Shown here one piece after another: positions 1 to 7,870 of a stretch of DNA of 43,078 nucleotides. The stretch is from B3-G11 sp036985855. Its GTDB lineage: Bacteria; Actinomycetota; Acidimicrobiia; Spongiisociales; UBA5794. Position numbers and translations under genes: made by a program. Under the pieces are notes generated by a model, which did not search any database, was not told where the DNA came from, and saw only the letters and a program-made list of their open reading frames with translations. Each line of letters begins with the position of its first letter. Position 1 is the stretch's first letter. Location of the stretch: contig BTQL01000014.1 in assembly GCA_036985855.1 (NCBI GenBank), forward strand, positions 1 to 43,078, given 5' to 3'.

Positions 1-1
1 C

Positions 2-328
2 CCGATGCAGAGGGGGATACTGTCGACCATCTATGCCACGGCAAGTTCGGGCACTGATCTCGGGAAGGTGACGGCCGCCTTTGACGCCGCGTATGAGGAT
101 TCTCCCTTCGTCCGGCGAGTCGATGAATCACCGGAGACCCGTTGGGTCGTCTCTTCGAACAATCTCTTGGCGTCGCTCCATGTAGATCATCGAACGTCCA
201 CCGTGGTTATCGTCTCGGCGTTGGACAATCTCGTGAAGGGCGCTGCGGGGCAGGCCGTTCAGAACGCGAACCTGATGTTCGGGTTCGAGGAAACGACTGG
301 TCTTCCGTTGGAAGGGTGGATGCCGTGA
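2..328 (+). CDS. argC: N-acetyl-gamma-glutamyl-phosphate reductase, C-terminal part (5' end outside window)
   Basis: This is the NADPH-dependent third step of arginine synthesis, reducing N-acetylglutamyl phosphate to the semialdehyde. Only the last ~108 residues are present. They open with the conserved P-M-Q-R-G-I-L block of the family and contain the late S-A-L-D-N-L-V-K-G-A-A-G-Q-A segment and a C-terminal G-L-P-L-E-G motif. The reading frame is open to the left edge, so the ATG at 5 is internal, not a start. The catalytic Cys and the NADP fold would lie upstream of the window. The stop TGA (326-328) overlaps the GTG start of argJ, indicating translational coupling as first visible gene of the arginine operon. 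Confidence 0.93.
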   Translation, partial: PMQRGILSTIYATASSGTDLGKVTAAFDAAYEDSPFVRRVDESPETRWVVSSNNLLASLHVDHRTSTVVIVSALDNLVKGAAGQAVQNANLMFGFEETTGLPLEGWMP

Positions 329-1485
329 GCGTGACCGCAGCCAGGGGATTCCTTGCGTCGGGTGTCGCGTGTGGGATCAAGCCGGAAGGTCTCGACCTCG
401 CTGTCGTCCTGGCAGATCAGCCGGCTGTCACCGCGGCAGTATTCACCCGGAACCAGTTCGCGGCAGCACCTGTGCAGATCGATCGGGAGAGCTTGCGCGC
501 CGGCCGATTGAAGCGAGGCGTGGTTGTCAACTCAGGTTGCGCGAACGCCGCAACCGGCGAGAGAGGGCATGCAAACGGTCTTGGGATGGCAGCGGCATTG
601 GCAACCGAGATAGGGTGTGAGCCAAGGGAGATCCTCGTGTGTTCGACGGGTACGATCGGCCCTCAGCTTCCGATGGACTGTGTTGGGGCTGGCATCGTTG
701 CTGCGGTGAGTCAGGTGCTCTCCGAAGCTTCCGGTGGAACCGATGCCGCGACCGCAATCATGACAACCGATTCGCGCCCGAAACAGGCCATTGTCGAATG
801 CGACGGCTGGGTCATCGGTGGGATGGCGAAGGGTTCAGGCATGGTTCGTCCAAACATGGCGACGATGCTTGCGTTCATCACAACGGACGCGATCGTGGAA
901 GCCGATCTCTTCCAAGGTGTGTTGAGTGGCGCTGCTGATGCAACCTTCAACTCGCTCAACATCGATGGATGCGAGTCGACGAACGACACCGTGATCGCGA
1001 TGGCTTCAGGTGCGTCCGGCATCGCTCCTGCCCCGGCAGAGCTCGTAGCCGCCATGGAAGATGTGTGTCGAGACCTTGCACTTCAGATGGCCAGCGATGC
1101 CGAGGGCGCCACCCGTGTGGTGACGATCGACGTCACAGGCGCCAGAGACGACGACTCGGCTCGATACCTCGGAAGGCTCGTCACAGATTCTGCGCTGGTG
1201 CGGTCTTCGTTCTACGGAGGAGACCCGAACTGGGGCAGACTCGTTGGAGCCCTGGGAACCGCAACGATGGAGATCGATCCCGATGCCGTCACGGTCGCGT
1301 ACCAGGGAGTCGACGTGTTTGCCGGGGGCATTCAGCCGGACTTCGACGAGTCGGTCCTGCTGGCCGGCATGGAAGAGGGCGACCTGGCGGTCTCCATCCG
1401 GATTGGCAACGGACCAGGTGTGGCCCACATCGTCACCACGGATCTGACTCCCGAGTACGTCGTCTTCAACGGAGAGCGCTCATGA
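325..1485 (+). CDS. argJ: Bifunctional glutamate N-acetyltransferase / ornithine acetyltransferase
   Basis: ArgJ recycles the acetyl group from N-acetylornithine to glutamate and in many bacteria also makes N-acetylglutamate from acetyl-CoA. The 386-aa product has the usual family length. The self-cleavage motif G-M-V-R-P-N-M-A-T-M-L is at about residues 172-182, and Thr180 is the expected N-terminal nucleophile of the beta chain after autoprocessing. The late D-P-N-W-G-R block is also present. I chose the GTG at 325 because it overlaps the argC stop and gives the expected N-terminus; a longer open frame starting at 142 runs back over argC and is not credible. The stop overlaps the argB ATG as ATGA. 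ArgJ implies the cyclic acetyl pathway. Confidence 0.96.
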   Translation: MSVTAARGFLASGVACGIKPEGLDLAVVLADQPAVTAAVFTRNQFAAAPVQIDRESLRAGRLKRGVVVNSGCANAATGERGHANGLGMAAALATEIGCEPREILVCSTGTIGPQLPMDCVGAGIVAAVSQVLSEASGGTDAATAIMTTDSRPKQAIVECDGWVIGGMAKGSGMVRPNMATMLAFITTDAIVEADLFQGVLSGAADATFNSLNIDGCESTNDTVIAMASGASGIAPAPAELVAAMEDVCRDLALQMASDAEGATRVVTIDVTGARDDDSARYLGRLVTDSALVRSSFYGGDPNWGRLVGALGTATMEIDPDAVTVAYQGVDVFAGGIQPDFDESVLLAGMEEGDLAVSIRIGNGPGVAHIVTTDLTPEYVVFNGERS

Positions 1486-2384
1486 CGGGTCACACCTCGC
1501 CACATGCTGCGAAATCAAGAATCGCATCGACGATGGGGAAGGCCGGCATCTTCTCGGAGGCTCTTCCGTTCATCCGCAAGTTCAGAGGGACAACCGTTGT
1601 CATCAAGTACGGCGGTTCTGCAATGGTTGACGACGTGTTACGTGGCACTTTCGCGGACGACGTAGCAATGCTCCATTTCGTTGGCATCAACCCGATCATC
1701 ATCCACGGCGGTGGACCGCACATCTCCAGTGCGATGGGCAAAATGGGTATTGAACCTCAATGGATCGAGGGCCTGAGAGTCACCGATGAGCAGACAATGC
1801 GTGTGGTCCAGGCAACGCTTGTTGGTGAGATCAACCCTGACATCGTGAGGCTGGTGAATAACCACGGTTCCGTTGCGACAGGGGTGTCAGGACTCGACGC
1901 GAACCTGTTCGTCGCTGAACCAGAAGATGATCGCCTCGGATTCGTTGGTCGGGTCACGGAAGTGAACACAGGTCTCATCGATGGACTCCAGACCCAGGGG
2001 TACGTTCCCGTTGTCGCACCCATCGCAAGGGGGGAGGACGGCCATCCTTACAATCTCAACGCGGACACTGCGGCGGCGGCACTCGCAGCTGCGTTGAATG
2101 CCTCGAAGCTCGTGTATCTGACCGACGTAGAAGGCCTGTATCGAGATCTCGGCGACCACGACAGCCTGATCTCGAGGATCACTACACGAGAGCTCAACAA
2201 ACTCATCGAAGGCGGCTCCGTTTCTTCAGGCATGCTCCCGAAACTGCGTTCCTCCATTTCAGCCGTTGAGGCTGGGGTCGACCAGGTCCACATCCTGGAC
2301 GGCCGCATGCAGCATGCGGTCCTACTCGAGATCTTCACCCCTGAGGGCATCGGCACGATGATCACGAAGGAGCGCCAGCCATGA
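1482..2384 (+). CDS. argB: Acetylglutamate kinase
   Basis: ArgB phosphorylates N-acetylglutamate with ATP, the step before ArgC. The 300-aa protein shows the amino-acid-kinase fold signatures: K-Y-G-G-S-A-M near residue 42, H-G-G-G-P near residue 75, the N-A-D-T-A-A-A-A-L segment, Y-L-T-D-V-E-G-L and the C-terminal S-S-G-M-L-P-K block. It also has an N-terminal extension (roughly residues 15-32) ahead of the kinase core, which in characterised homologues forms the helix needed for hexamerisation and arginine feedback inhibition; feedback control here is therefore inferred. Start and stop both overlap neighbours as ATGA (argJ before, argR after). Confidence 0.96.
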   Translation: MTGHTSPHAAKSRIASTMGKAGIFSEALPFIRKFRGTTVVIKYGGSAMVDDVLRGTFADDVAMLHFVGINPIIIHGGGPHISSAMGKMGIEPQWIEGLRVTDEQTMRVVQATLVGEINPDIVRLVNNHGSVATGVSGLDANLFVAEPEDDRLGFVGRVTEVNTGLIDGLQTQGYVPVVAPIARGEDGHPYNLNADTAAAALAAALNASKLVYLTDVEGLYRDLGDHDSLISRITTRELNKLIEGGSVSSGMLPKLRSSISAVEAGVDQVHILDGRMQHAVLLEIFTPEGIGTMITKERQP

Positions 2385-2839
2385 GAGCCGACACGAACGC
2401 AAGACGTCGTGAGATCCGATCGTTACTCACGACGGGAAGGGTCCGGAGTCAGCGAGCCCTTCAGGTCGAGCTCGTGCAGATGGGTTTCGATGTTACCCAA
2501 GCGACGATCTCGCGCGACCTCGCCGCGATCGGCGCCAGGCGTGTCAAGGAGAATGGTGGTTATCGCTATCGCCTTGTGAGGAATCGGAACGCGGACACAG
2601 CAGCAGCAGACGCCCTGCATGAGGCCGTCGACGAATTCGTAGAGACCCTTGTCTCTTCAGGCAATCTGATCGTGATGAAGGTGCCTCCCGGCGCCGCACA
2701 GTTCGTTGCGAGCCGGATCGATGCGGCACCGGTGGAAGGCGTGCTCGGAACCATCGCTGGTGATGACACGATTCTCGTCGTTGCTGATGAACAGATCGAT
2801 ACAACAGAGATCGCACGATCACTCAGCGGAACGGAGTAA
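2381..2839 (+). CDS. argR: Arginine repressor
   Basis: ArgR is the hexameric arginine-sensing repressor of arginine genes. The 152-aa protein has the standard two-domain plan: an N-terminal winged helix with the recognition segment V-T-Q-A-T-I-S-R-D-L at about residues 38-47, and a C-terminal oligomerisation/arginine-binding domain with G-T-I-A-G-D-D-T-I near residues 127-135, whose Asp pair contacts arginine in known structures. It overlaps argB by ATGA and lies 4 bp ahead of argG, so the regulator is made from the operon it presumably controls. In the common actinobacterial order argD and argF lie between argB and argR; neither is present here. I could not identify a convincing ARG box inside the window. 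Confidence 0.95.
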   Translation: MRADTNARRREIRSLLTTGRVRSQRALQVELVQMGFDVTQATISRDLAAIGARRVKENGGYRYRLVRNRNADTAAADALHEAVDEFVETLVSSGNLIVMKVPPGAAQFVASRIDAAPVEGVLGTIAGDDTILVVADEQIDTTEIARSLSGTE

Positions 2840-2843
2840 CACG

Positions 2844-4073
2844 ATGGTCGGCAAAACAGTCAAGGACATCAAGAAGGTCGTGCTCGCCTATAGCGGTGGC
2901 CTTGACACGTCCATCATCCTGAAGTGGATCAAGGAGGAGTACGACGCCGAGGTCGTTGCGTATACCGCGGACGTTGGGCAGGGTGAAGAGGTCGAAGAGG
3001 CTCGGCTGAAGGCGTTGGAGACTGGTGCCTCAGAGGCGATCTGTGAGGACCTCACTACCGAGTTCGTCTCGGAGTATGTCTTTCCGGCGCTGCGGGCTTC
3101 TGCCCTCTATGAGGGTTACTACCACATGGGCACTTCGCTTGCCCGACCTGTCATCTCGAAGGGTCTTGTTCGTACGGCCATCGAGACGGGTGCAGATGCG
3201 ATCGCTCACGGTGCAACGGGGAAAGGCAACGATCAGGTGAGATTCGAACTCTCTGCGTATGCGTTGAAACCAGACATCAAGGTGATAGCGCCATGGCGCG
3301 AATGGGACTTCAAGGGAAGGGCGGACCTCGTCGCATATGCCGAACAGCACGGAATCCCGATTCCTGTGACGCCGGACAAACCGTACTCGATGGATGCAAA
3401 CCTGCTCCACATCTCCTATGAGGGTGGTGTGCTCGAGGATCCGTGGATCGGTCCGCCGGCCAACATGTTCAACATGACGGTAAGTCCCGAGGATGCGCCG
3501 GACGAGCCAGAGTTGATCACGGTCGGGTATGAGCGGGGGGACCCTGTTTCCATCAACGGCGTGTATCTGGAACCCGTCGAGCTACTGACCAAGGCGAATG
3601 AACTCGGCGGAAGACATGGCATAGGCCGCATCGACATCGTCGAGAACCGATTCGTCGGAATGAAGAGTCGCGGCGTGTACGAGACGCCAGGAGGGACGAT
3701 CCTCTATCACGCACATCGTGCGGTTGAGTCCCTGACATTGGATCGCGAAGTCGCTCATCTGCGCGACGAACTCTCGAATCGGTACGCAGAGATGGTGTAC
3801 AACGGATTCTGGTTCGCCCCTGAGCGCGAGGCTCTGCAGTCGTTCATGGATGACGTTCAGAGACCGGTTACGGGTGAGGCGAGGTTGAAGCTCTACAAGG
3901 GCCAAGCCAGCGTCGACGGTCGACGTTCAGATAGCCACGGTCTCTACGACGAGGCTACGGTCACCTTTGAGGCAGATGATGTGTACGACCAGTCGGACGC
4001 TGAGGGTTTCATCCGCCTGCAATCATTGAGGTTGCGAACTTTCGCGGAGAAGAGGCTGGGCGAAGGTGAGTGA
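2844..4073 (+). CDS. argG: Argininosuccinate synthase
   Basis: ArgG joins citrulline and aspartate using ATP to give argininosuccinate. The 409-aa protein starts, after a short lead, with the N-type ATP pyrophosphatase P-loop A-Y-S-G-G-L-D-T-S (residues 15-23). It also carries the citrulline/aspartate-binding stretches G-A-T-G-K-G-N-D-Q-V-R-F and A-P-W-R-E-W. The ATG at 2844 was chosen because the P-loop then sits at its usual distance from the N-terminus; a longer frame from 2706 would overlap argR. It follows argR by 4 bp and should share its transcript. Next comes an unusually long spacer before argH. Confidence 0.96.
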   Translation: MVGKTVKDIKKVVLAYSGGLDTSIILKWIKEEYDAEVVAYTADVGQGEEVEEARLKALETGASEAICEDLTTEFVSEYVFPALRASALYEGYYHMGTSLARPVISKGLVRTAIETGADAIAHGATGKGNDQVRFELSAYALKPDIKVIAPWREWDFKGRADLVAYAEQHGIPIPVTPDKPYSMDANLLHISYEGGVLEDPWIGPPANMFNMTVSPEDAPDEPELITVGYERGDPVSINGVYLEPVELLTKANELGGRHGIGRIDIVENRFVGMKSRGVYETPGGTILYHAHRAVESLTLDREVAHLRDELSNRYAEMVYNGFWFAPEREALQSFMDDVQRPVTGEARLKLYKGQASVDGRRSDSHGLYDEATVTFEADDVYDQSDAEGFIRLQSLRLRTFAEKRLGEGE

Positions 4074-4391
4074 GAGTCTGCCGTCAGGTATGGACAATCA
4101 GGTATCCGGCAACCAGCGAGTGGAGCGAGCTCACGTTGGCCGCTCCCCATTCTGTGATCTTTCGCGTCTTGTCTGTGACACATCTCCCTCCCCCGTGTCT
4201 CTCCCCTCCGCGGGAGAGATGGCCCATGCGCTGCGCGGGTCAGAGAGGGGGAGAGACGTGCACGATCACCACGAGAGAAGGCCGCTCAGCGGACCGCAGT
4301 CGGCGCCGTGGCGGGAGCTCGGAGCGGAGTCCAGTTGGGGGTACCGTCCACTGTCAACCGTTTACCGTCTACGAGCAAACGGAGGGTGCCA
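4074..4391 (+). other. 318-bp spacer between argG and argH with nested inverted repeats
   Basis: No credible gene lies in this spacer. It is rich in pyrimidine-then-purine tracts. GTCTCTCCCC (4197-4206) is the reverse complement of GGGGAGAGAC (4248-4257), and a smaller hairpin CTCTCCC/GGGAGAG (4199-4205 with 4212-4218, 6-nt loop) is nested at its left arm, so the two structures are mutually exclusive. Just before argH, CCGTTT (4358-4363) can pair with AAACGG (4377-4382), whose last bases overlap the argH ribosome-binding site GGAGGG (4381-4386). This is compatible with attenuation or an RNA-level switch, but it may be only a decayed intergenic repeat. Confidence 0.5.
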
Positions 4392-5753
4392 ATGACACTT
4401 TGGTCTGGTGGTCGCTTCGAGGAGGAGCCGGCGGAGATTCTGTGGCGATTCACGGTGGATACCTCAGACCGTAGGTTGTTGATCGACGACGTCACAGGAT
4501 CTATCGCTCACGCAACAATGCTCGGGAGTGTTGGTCTTCTGACACCGGAGGAAGCCACAGCGATGCTCGCCGGCCTCGAAGCCATCAAGGATGAGGCGGA
4601 AACCGGGTCGTTTCTGTTCCTCGACACGGACGAGGATGTTCATTCCGCCGTCGAGCGCAGGCTGGGTGAGGTCATCGGCAGAGTTGCAGGCAAGCTCCAC
4701 ACCGGTCGGTCGCGCAATGACCAGATCGCACTTGACCTGCGCCTCTACCTAAGGCGTTCTGTCGGCGAACGTACCCGTCAGCTCAAGCAGTTCGTCCGTC
4801 TGCTTGTCGATCTGGCAGTGTCGGTCGGAGACACCGTCGTGCCGAGCTACACGCATCTTCAACAGGCCCAGGCTGTCCCGCTTGCGCACCATCTCCTGGC
4901 CTATACCTGGATGCTCAAACGCGATCTCGAGCGTTTTGACGATGCGAGCAGGCGCATAGACGTGTCGCCGCTCGGGGCGGGGGCCTCCGGTGGATCGTCT
5001 CTGCCCCTTGATGCCGAACAAACGGCTGCGCTCCTCGGTATGGCTGCGGTCTTCGACAACTCGATGGATGCTGTTGGATCACGTGACGTTGCGGCCGAGT
5101 ACGTGTGGTGCATTACCCAGACCATGCTTCATCTGTCGCGCCTGTCAGAAGACTTGCTGCTCTGGTCGACACGTGAATTCGGTTGGGTCACTTTCTCCGA
5201 CGCGTTTACGACAGGTTCATCAGCGATGCCTCAGAAGAAGAACGCAGACATCGCTGAACTCGTGCGTGGGAAGGCTGCCACCGTGGTCGGCGATCTCGCT
5301 GCGATCGCTTCGCTTCAGAAGGGGCTCCCCATGACATACAACCGGGACCTGCAAGAGGACAAGCGGGTCGTGTTCCACGCTGATGACTCGCTGGCCGGTT
5401 CCCTCGATGCACTTGGAGGTATGCTCTCGACGATCGAATTTCACACGCCTGCTCCTTCCGACTGGGTGACGTCGCTCGATCTTGCCGAGATTCTCGTGCG
5501 CCGCAGTATCCCCTTCAGGGAGGCACACAACCTGGTCGGTGCCCTCGTCACGTATCTTCTGGACAAGGGGGAGTCATTCGTTGACTTGACTGCGGACCAG
5601 CTCACCGACTTCGATCCGAGGTTCGAACCAGGCGACATAGCTTCGGTCGATCCTGTCGACTCTGTGCAATCGAGAATGACCCATGGCGGCGGATCGATGG
5701 ATTCCGTGGTTACCCAGATCGAGGCGCTGGAAGCCTTTCTCGGTGAAAATTGA
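4392..5753 (+). CDS. argH: Argininosuccinate lyase
   Basis: ArgH splits argininosuccinate into arginine and fumarate, the last step of the pathway. The 453-aa protein is full length for the fumarase/aspartase superfamily. It shows the substrate-binding H-T-G-R-S-R-N-D-Q segment near residue 100 and the family signature G-S-S-A-M-P-Q-K-K-N at about residues 275-284, whose Ser is the catalytic base on the flexible loop. The ATG at 4392 was chosen for the good ribosome-binding site GGAGGG five bases upstream and because the protein then begins with the typical L-W-G/S-G-R-F block. The stop overlaps the start of the DUF3052 gene. Confidence 0.95.
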   Translation: MTLWSGGRFEEEPAEILWRFTVDTSDRRLLIDDVTGSIAHATMLGSVGLLTPEEATAMLAGLEAIKDEAETGSFLFLDTDEDVHSAVERRLGEVIGRVAGKLHTGRSRNDQIALDLRLYLRRSVGERTRQLKQFVRLLVDLAVSVGDTVVPSYTHLQQAQAVPLAHHLLAYTWMLKRDLERFDDASRRIDVSPLGAGASGGSSLPLDAEQTAALLGMAAVFDNSMDAVGSRDVAAEYVWCITQTMLHLSRLSEDLLLWSTREFGWVTFSDAFTTGSSAMPQKKNADIAELVRGKAATVVGDLAAIASLQKGLPMTYNRDLQEDKRVVFHADDSLAGSLDALGGMLSTIEFHTPAPSDWVTSLDLAEILVRRSIPFREAHNLVGALVTYLLDKGESFVDLTADQLTDFDPRFEPGDIASVDPVDSVQSRMTHGGGSMDSVVTQIEALEAFLGEN

Positions 5754-6157
5754 TGGCTGGATATTCCGGTGCTCTCCTAGCGGACAAACTTGGAATCGAG
5801 CACGGATCCACTGCGCTCGTCATCAATGGACCCGGAGAGTTTCTTTCGTGGCTTGCCCCGCTTCCCGAGGGGACGCGTGTCGGCTCTCGGTACCGGAAGG
5901 CTGAACTCGTGTTTGTGTTCTCGACGACACCGAAAGAGATGCGCAGTGGAGTGGGGAGAGCGATTCGTGTGATCCCGAAGGATGGTGCGATCTGGCTCTG
6001 TTGGCCCAAGAAGGCGTCCGGCATCGCGAGCGACCTCCAGTTTCGGGATACGGTGATGGATTACATGTTTCCCCTCGGGCTCGTCGACGTGAAAGTCGTT
6101 GCCATCTCCGATGTCTGGTCGGGTTTCAAGTTCGTGATCCGCAAGGAGCTCCGGTAA
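5753..6157 (+). CDS. DUF3052-family protein
   Basis: This 134-aa cytosolic protein matches, from memory, the DUF3052 family common in Actinobacteria and other bacteria. It has an N-terminal M-A-G-Y-S-G-x-x-L-A-D-K-L-G-I block, a central L-P-E-G-T-R segment, a hydrophobic strand with V-F-V-F-S-T-T, and the characteristic I-W-L-C-W-P-K-K-A-S-G-I-A-S-D-L motif around residues 81-96. Its biochemical role is not established. The ATG at 5753 shares bases with the argH stop (TGATG), so it is likely co-translated with argH; a TTG three bases upstream is a less likely start. Its link to arginine synthesis is positional only. Confidence 0.82.
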   Translation: MAGYSGALLADKLGIEHGSTALVINGPGEFLSWLAPLPEGTRVGSRYRKAELVFVFSTTPKEMRSGVGRAIRVIPKDGAIWLCWPKKASGIASDLQFRDTVMDYMFPLGLVDVKVVAISDVWSGFKFVIRKELR

Positions 6158-6160
6158 CGC

Positions 6161-6317
6161 GTGCGATGACCACCAGCCTTGCGTTGTTCTGTCGTCCAGG
6201 AAGACCGCTCGCGGTCTGCTCGTAATCGACGCGGTGCAGACTGCACCTCCGTCCTGTGTCCTTGCGACCAGGATCCCTGAATCGATATCACACCCCGGAT
6301 CCTGGTGGTTACGGCAT
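6161..6317. repeat. Inverted-repeat-bounded element, copy 1 (157 bp)
   Basis: This intergenic segment begins with GTGCGATGACCACCAG and ends with CTGGTGGTTACGGCAT, which are imperfect inverted repeats of each other. Its interior aligns end to end with 7676-7834, sharing blocks such as GTTCTGTCGTCCAGGAA and TCGTCCTGTGT, at roughly three quarters to four fifths identity by eye. Stops interrupt the reading frames that are open in the other copy, so it looks non-coding. It resembles a MITE or a structured RNA/REPIN unit. Abundance elsewhere in the genome is unknown. Confidence 0.72.
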
Positions 6318-6331
6318 GGGGAGACTGCTGA

Positions 6332-6505
6332 TCATGCAGCTCTGGCGGGTTCCACTGTGATGCAGTCGGGGCACGTCGCGTCGCCACAATTGGCCACGAC
6401 CTCGACGGGGAAATCGCTGGCTGTGAACCATGCTTCGAGCTCTGCGTTGCTGAGAGCCATGAGGTTGATCGGGCTTGCGCTGTGTGCAAGTGTGATTGTT
6501 TCCAT
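6332..6505 (-). CDS. Small Cys-rich hypothetical protein (57 aa)
   Basis: I do not recognise this protein. The frame from ATG at 6505 to TGA at 6332 gives a compositionally protein-like sequence: an N-terminal polar stretch, a helix-like segment L-M-A-L-S-N-A-E-L-E-A-W-F-T-A-S-D-F-P, then V-E-V-V-A-N-C-G-D-A-T-C-P-D-C near the C-terminus. The three Cys in C-x4-C-x2-C spacing could bind metal or form a disulfide. No signal peptide or membrane segment is visible. No clear ribosome-binding site precedes the ATG, so it may be leaderless. It lies between repeat copy 1 and the divergent cupin gene. Other frames over this stretch have implausible Arg/Ser-rich compositions. Confidence 0.5.
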   Translation of the reverse strand: METITLAHSASPINLMALSNAELEAWFTASDFPVEVVANCGDATCPDCITVEPARAA

Positions 6506-6587
6506 ATCCACAAGCTAATTCGTGGCTATGACAAGAACGGGCCCGGATGCCAGACGTCAGACCCCGGATAGGAGATACGATGCACGT

Positions 6588-6935
6588 ATGGAACTGAAAC
6601 GTTATGCAGACGCCGCACCCTTTGTGTTCGGGGATTTCGAGCTCAGGGAGTTGACACCTGACGCATTCGACGCGGCTTCGTTCGCTGAGATCATCGTTCC
6701 GATTGGTGCGGACCGTACGCCAAGGGTGTCGGAGAAGGACAACCGTATTTACCTGTGTTTCGTCGGCGATATCGAATTCAGAGTCAATGATCAGACAATG
6801 CACATCTCTCCCGGCGATGTTATTCACATCGACAAGGGTGAGACCTACGGGTTCCACAATGGAGGATACGAAGAGGGACGCCTGCTTCTGATTCGTGTGC
6901 CGGGGCCTGCTCTCCCTGGGGCAGCGCAACCATAA
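6588..6935 (+). CDS. Cupin-like small beta-barrel protein
   Basis: This 115-aa protein has the sequence rhythm of a single-domain cupin. A strand-rich N-terminal half is followed by F-V-G-D-I-E-F-R-V-N, then S-P-G-D-V-I-H-I-D-K-G-E-T-Y-G-F-H-N-G-G near residues 70-87, which resembles cupin motif 2 (P-x-G-D-x(4)-P...). Metal ligands of motif 1 (HxH...E) are not obvious, so a binding rather than catalytic role is possible. The ATG at 6588 begins a natural cupin N-terminus; GGAG lies at 6571-6574. An in-frame GTG at 6522 would add an unlikely Arg-rich leader. Substrate unknown. Confidence 0.68.
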   Translation: MELKRYADAAPFVFGDFELRELTPDAFDAASFAEIIVPIGADRTPRVSEKDNRIYLCFVGDIEFRVNDQTMHISPGDVIHIDKGETYGFHNGGYEEGRLLLIRVPGPALPGAAQP

Positions 6936-6955
6936 TCCCGTTCGGTGTTTTTCGA

Positions 6956-7621
6956 TCAGGTTGCTTGTGGGAGTACGTATCGCCACACCATTACGAAGTG
7001 GATGACACTCGCCATGATCACCATGATGTGGAAGACCTCGTGATACGAGAAGACCCTCGGCCAGAGCCGAGGCCTATTGGTGATGAGCAGAAGCATTCCA
7101 ATTGAATAGACAGCTCCGCCGGCAATGGCGAGACCGACGCCCGGCCACCCGAGTTCGCGGACGAACTTCCAGGCAATCGCCGTGCCGAGCCAGCCCATCG
7201 AGATTGCAAGGATCATGGAAAAGGTCTGCTTCTCCTGTGGAAAGGCGATGTGTTGTGCAGCGCCGAGGCCGACAAGACCCCAGGCAACACCGAGCACGAT
7301 CCAGAGGAGTGCACCATCGAGGGTGACCACGGCAACCGGCGTATAGGTTCCTGCGACGAGCACGAGGATCATCAAATGGTCAAGCCGTTGCATACGCCTC
7401 TTCCACACATCGCGCCAGGGAATTGCGTGGTACAGAGAACTCGTCGTATAGAGCGCAACCATTGCGAGACCGAAGACGATCGTACCGATGCGGACCTCCC
7501 AATTGGGGGCAGCCCATGCAAGGAATACCGTGCCGAAGATGGCTGCGACCGCGGCACTCCCGTGTAGAAACCCACGAACTGGGTTCTGCATTCTTCCAAG
7601 CGTCCATCGGTGCATGTCCAT
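6956..7621 (-). CDS. Hemolysin III / PAQR-family (YqfA-like) integral membrane protein
   Basis: The 221-aa protein is almost entirely hydrophobic with about seven predicted membrane segments, the plan of the HlyIII/PAQR family. It has the three conserved polar motifs that bind a metal ion in that family: S-S-L-Y-H at about residues 61-65, R-L-D-H near residues 79-82, and the C-terminal H-E-V-F-H-I-M-V near residues 194-201. In animals these are adiponectin/progesterone receptors with ceramidase-like chemistry; bacterial members are poorly understood despite the haemolysin name. It converges with the cupin gene. An M-Q-N start about ten residues in is possible. Confidence 0.88.
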   Translation of the reverse strand: MDMHRWTLGRMQNPVRGFLHGSAAVAAIFGTVFLAWAAPNWEVRIGTIVFGLAMVALYTTSSLYHAIPWRDVWKRRMQRLDHLMILVLVAGTYTPVAVVTLDGALLWIVLGVAWGLVGLGAAQHIAFPQEKQTFSMILAISMGWLGTAIAWKFVRELGWPGVGLAIAGGAVYSIGMLLLITNRPRLWPRVFSYHEVFHIMVIMASVIHFVMVWRYVLPQAT

Positions 7622-7675
7622 TCGAGGGAGGCTACATGCCGTGACCGTTATCGAACGTTCGTGGTCACGGCGCGG

Positions 7676-7834
7676 GTGCCACGACCACCAACGTCTGCGC
7701 TGTTCTGTCGTCCAGGAACACCGCTAGCGGCGTCCTCGTCCTCGACGCAGTCCAGACTGCGCCTTCGTCCTGTGTCTTTGCGACCGGTGCCCCTGAATCG
7801 ACATCGACACCACGAACGTTGGTGGTCACGGCAC
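7676..7834. repeat. Inverted-repeat-bounded element, copy 2 (159 bp)
   Basis: This copy has stronger ends than copy 1. The left end GTGCCACGACCACCAACGT (7676-7694) and the right end ACGTTGGTGGTCACGGCAC (7816-7834) are inverted repeats matching at 17 of 19 positions. Its interior aligns with 6161-6317. Just outside, GCCGTGACC (7638-7646) and GGTCACGGC (7663-7671) form another 9-bp inverted pair with the same sequence as the element ends, which looks like a collapsed or partial unit. The element sits between the HlyIII gene and the prenyl synthase, directly ahead of the latter's ribosome-binding site, and could carry or disrupt its promoter. Confidence 0.75.
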
Positions 7835-7870
7835 TAGGCTCCGGTATGCCTGATCCGCAAAGGAGTGCGC

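Noticed and set aside
4070..4474. 134-aa open frame crossing the argG-argH spacer
   Set aside because: It runs into argH in the wrong frame, is Pro/Arg/Gly-rich and is explained by the repetitive spacer.
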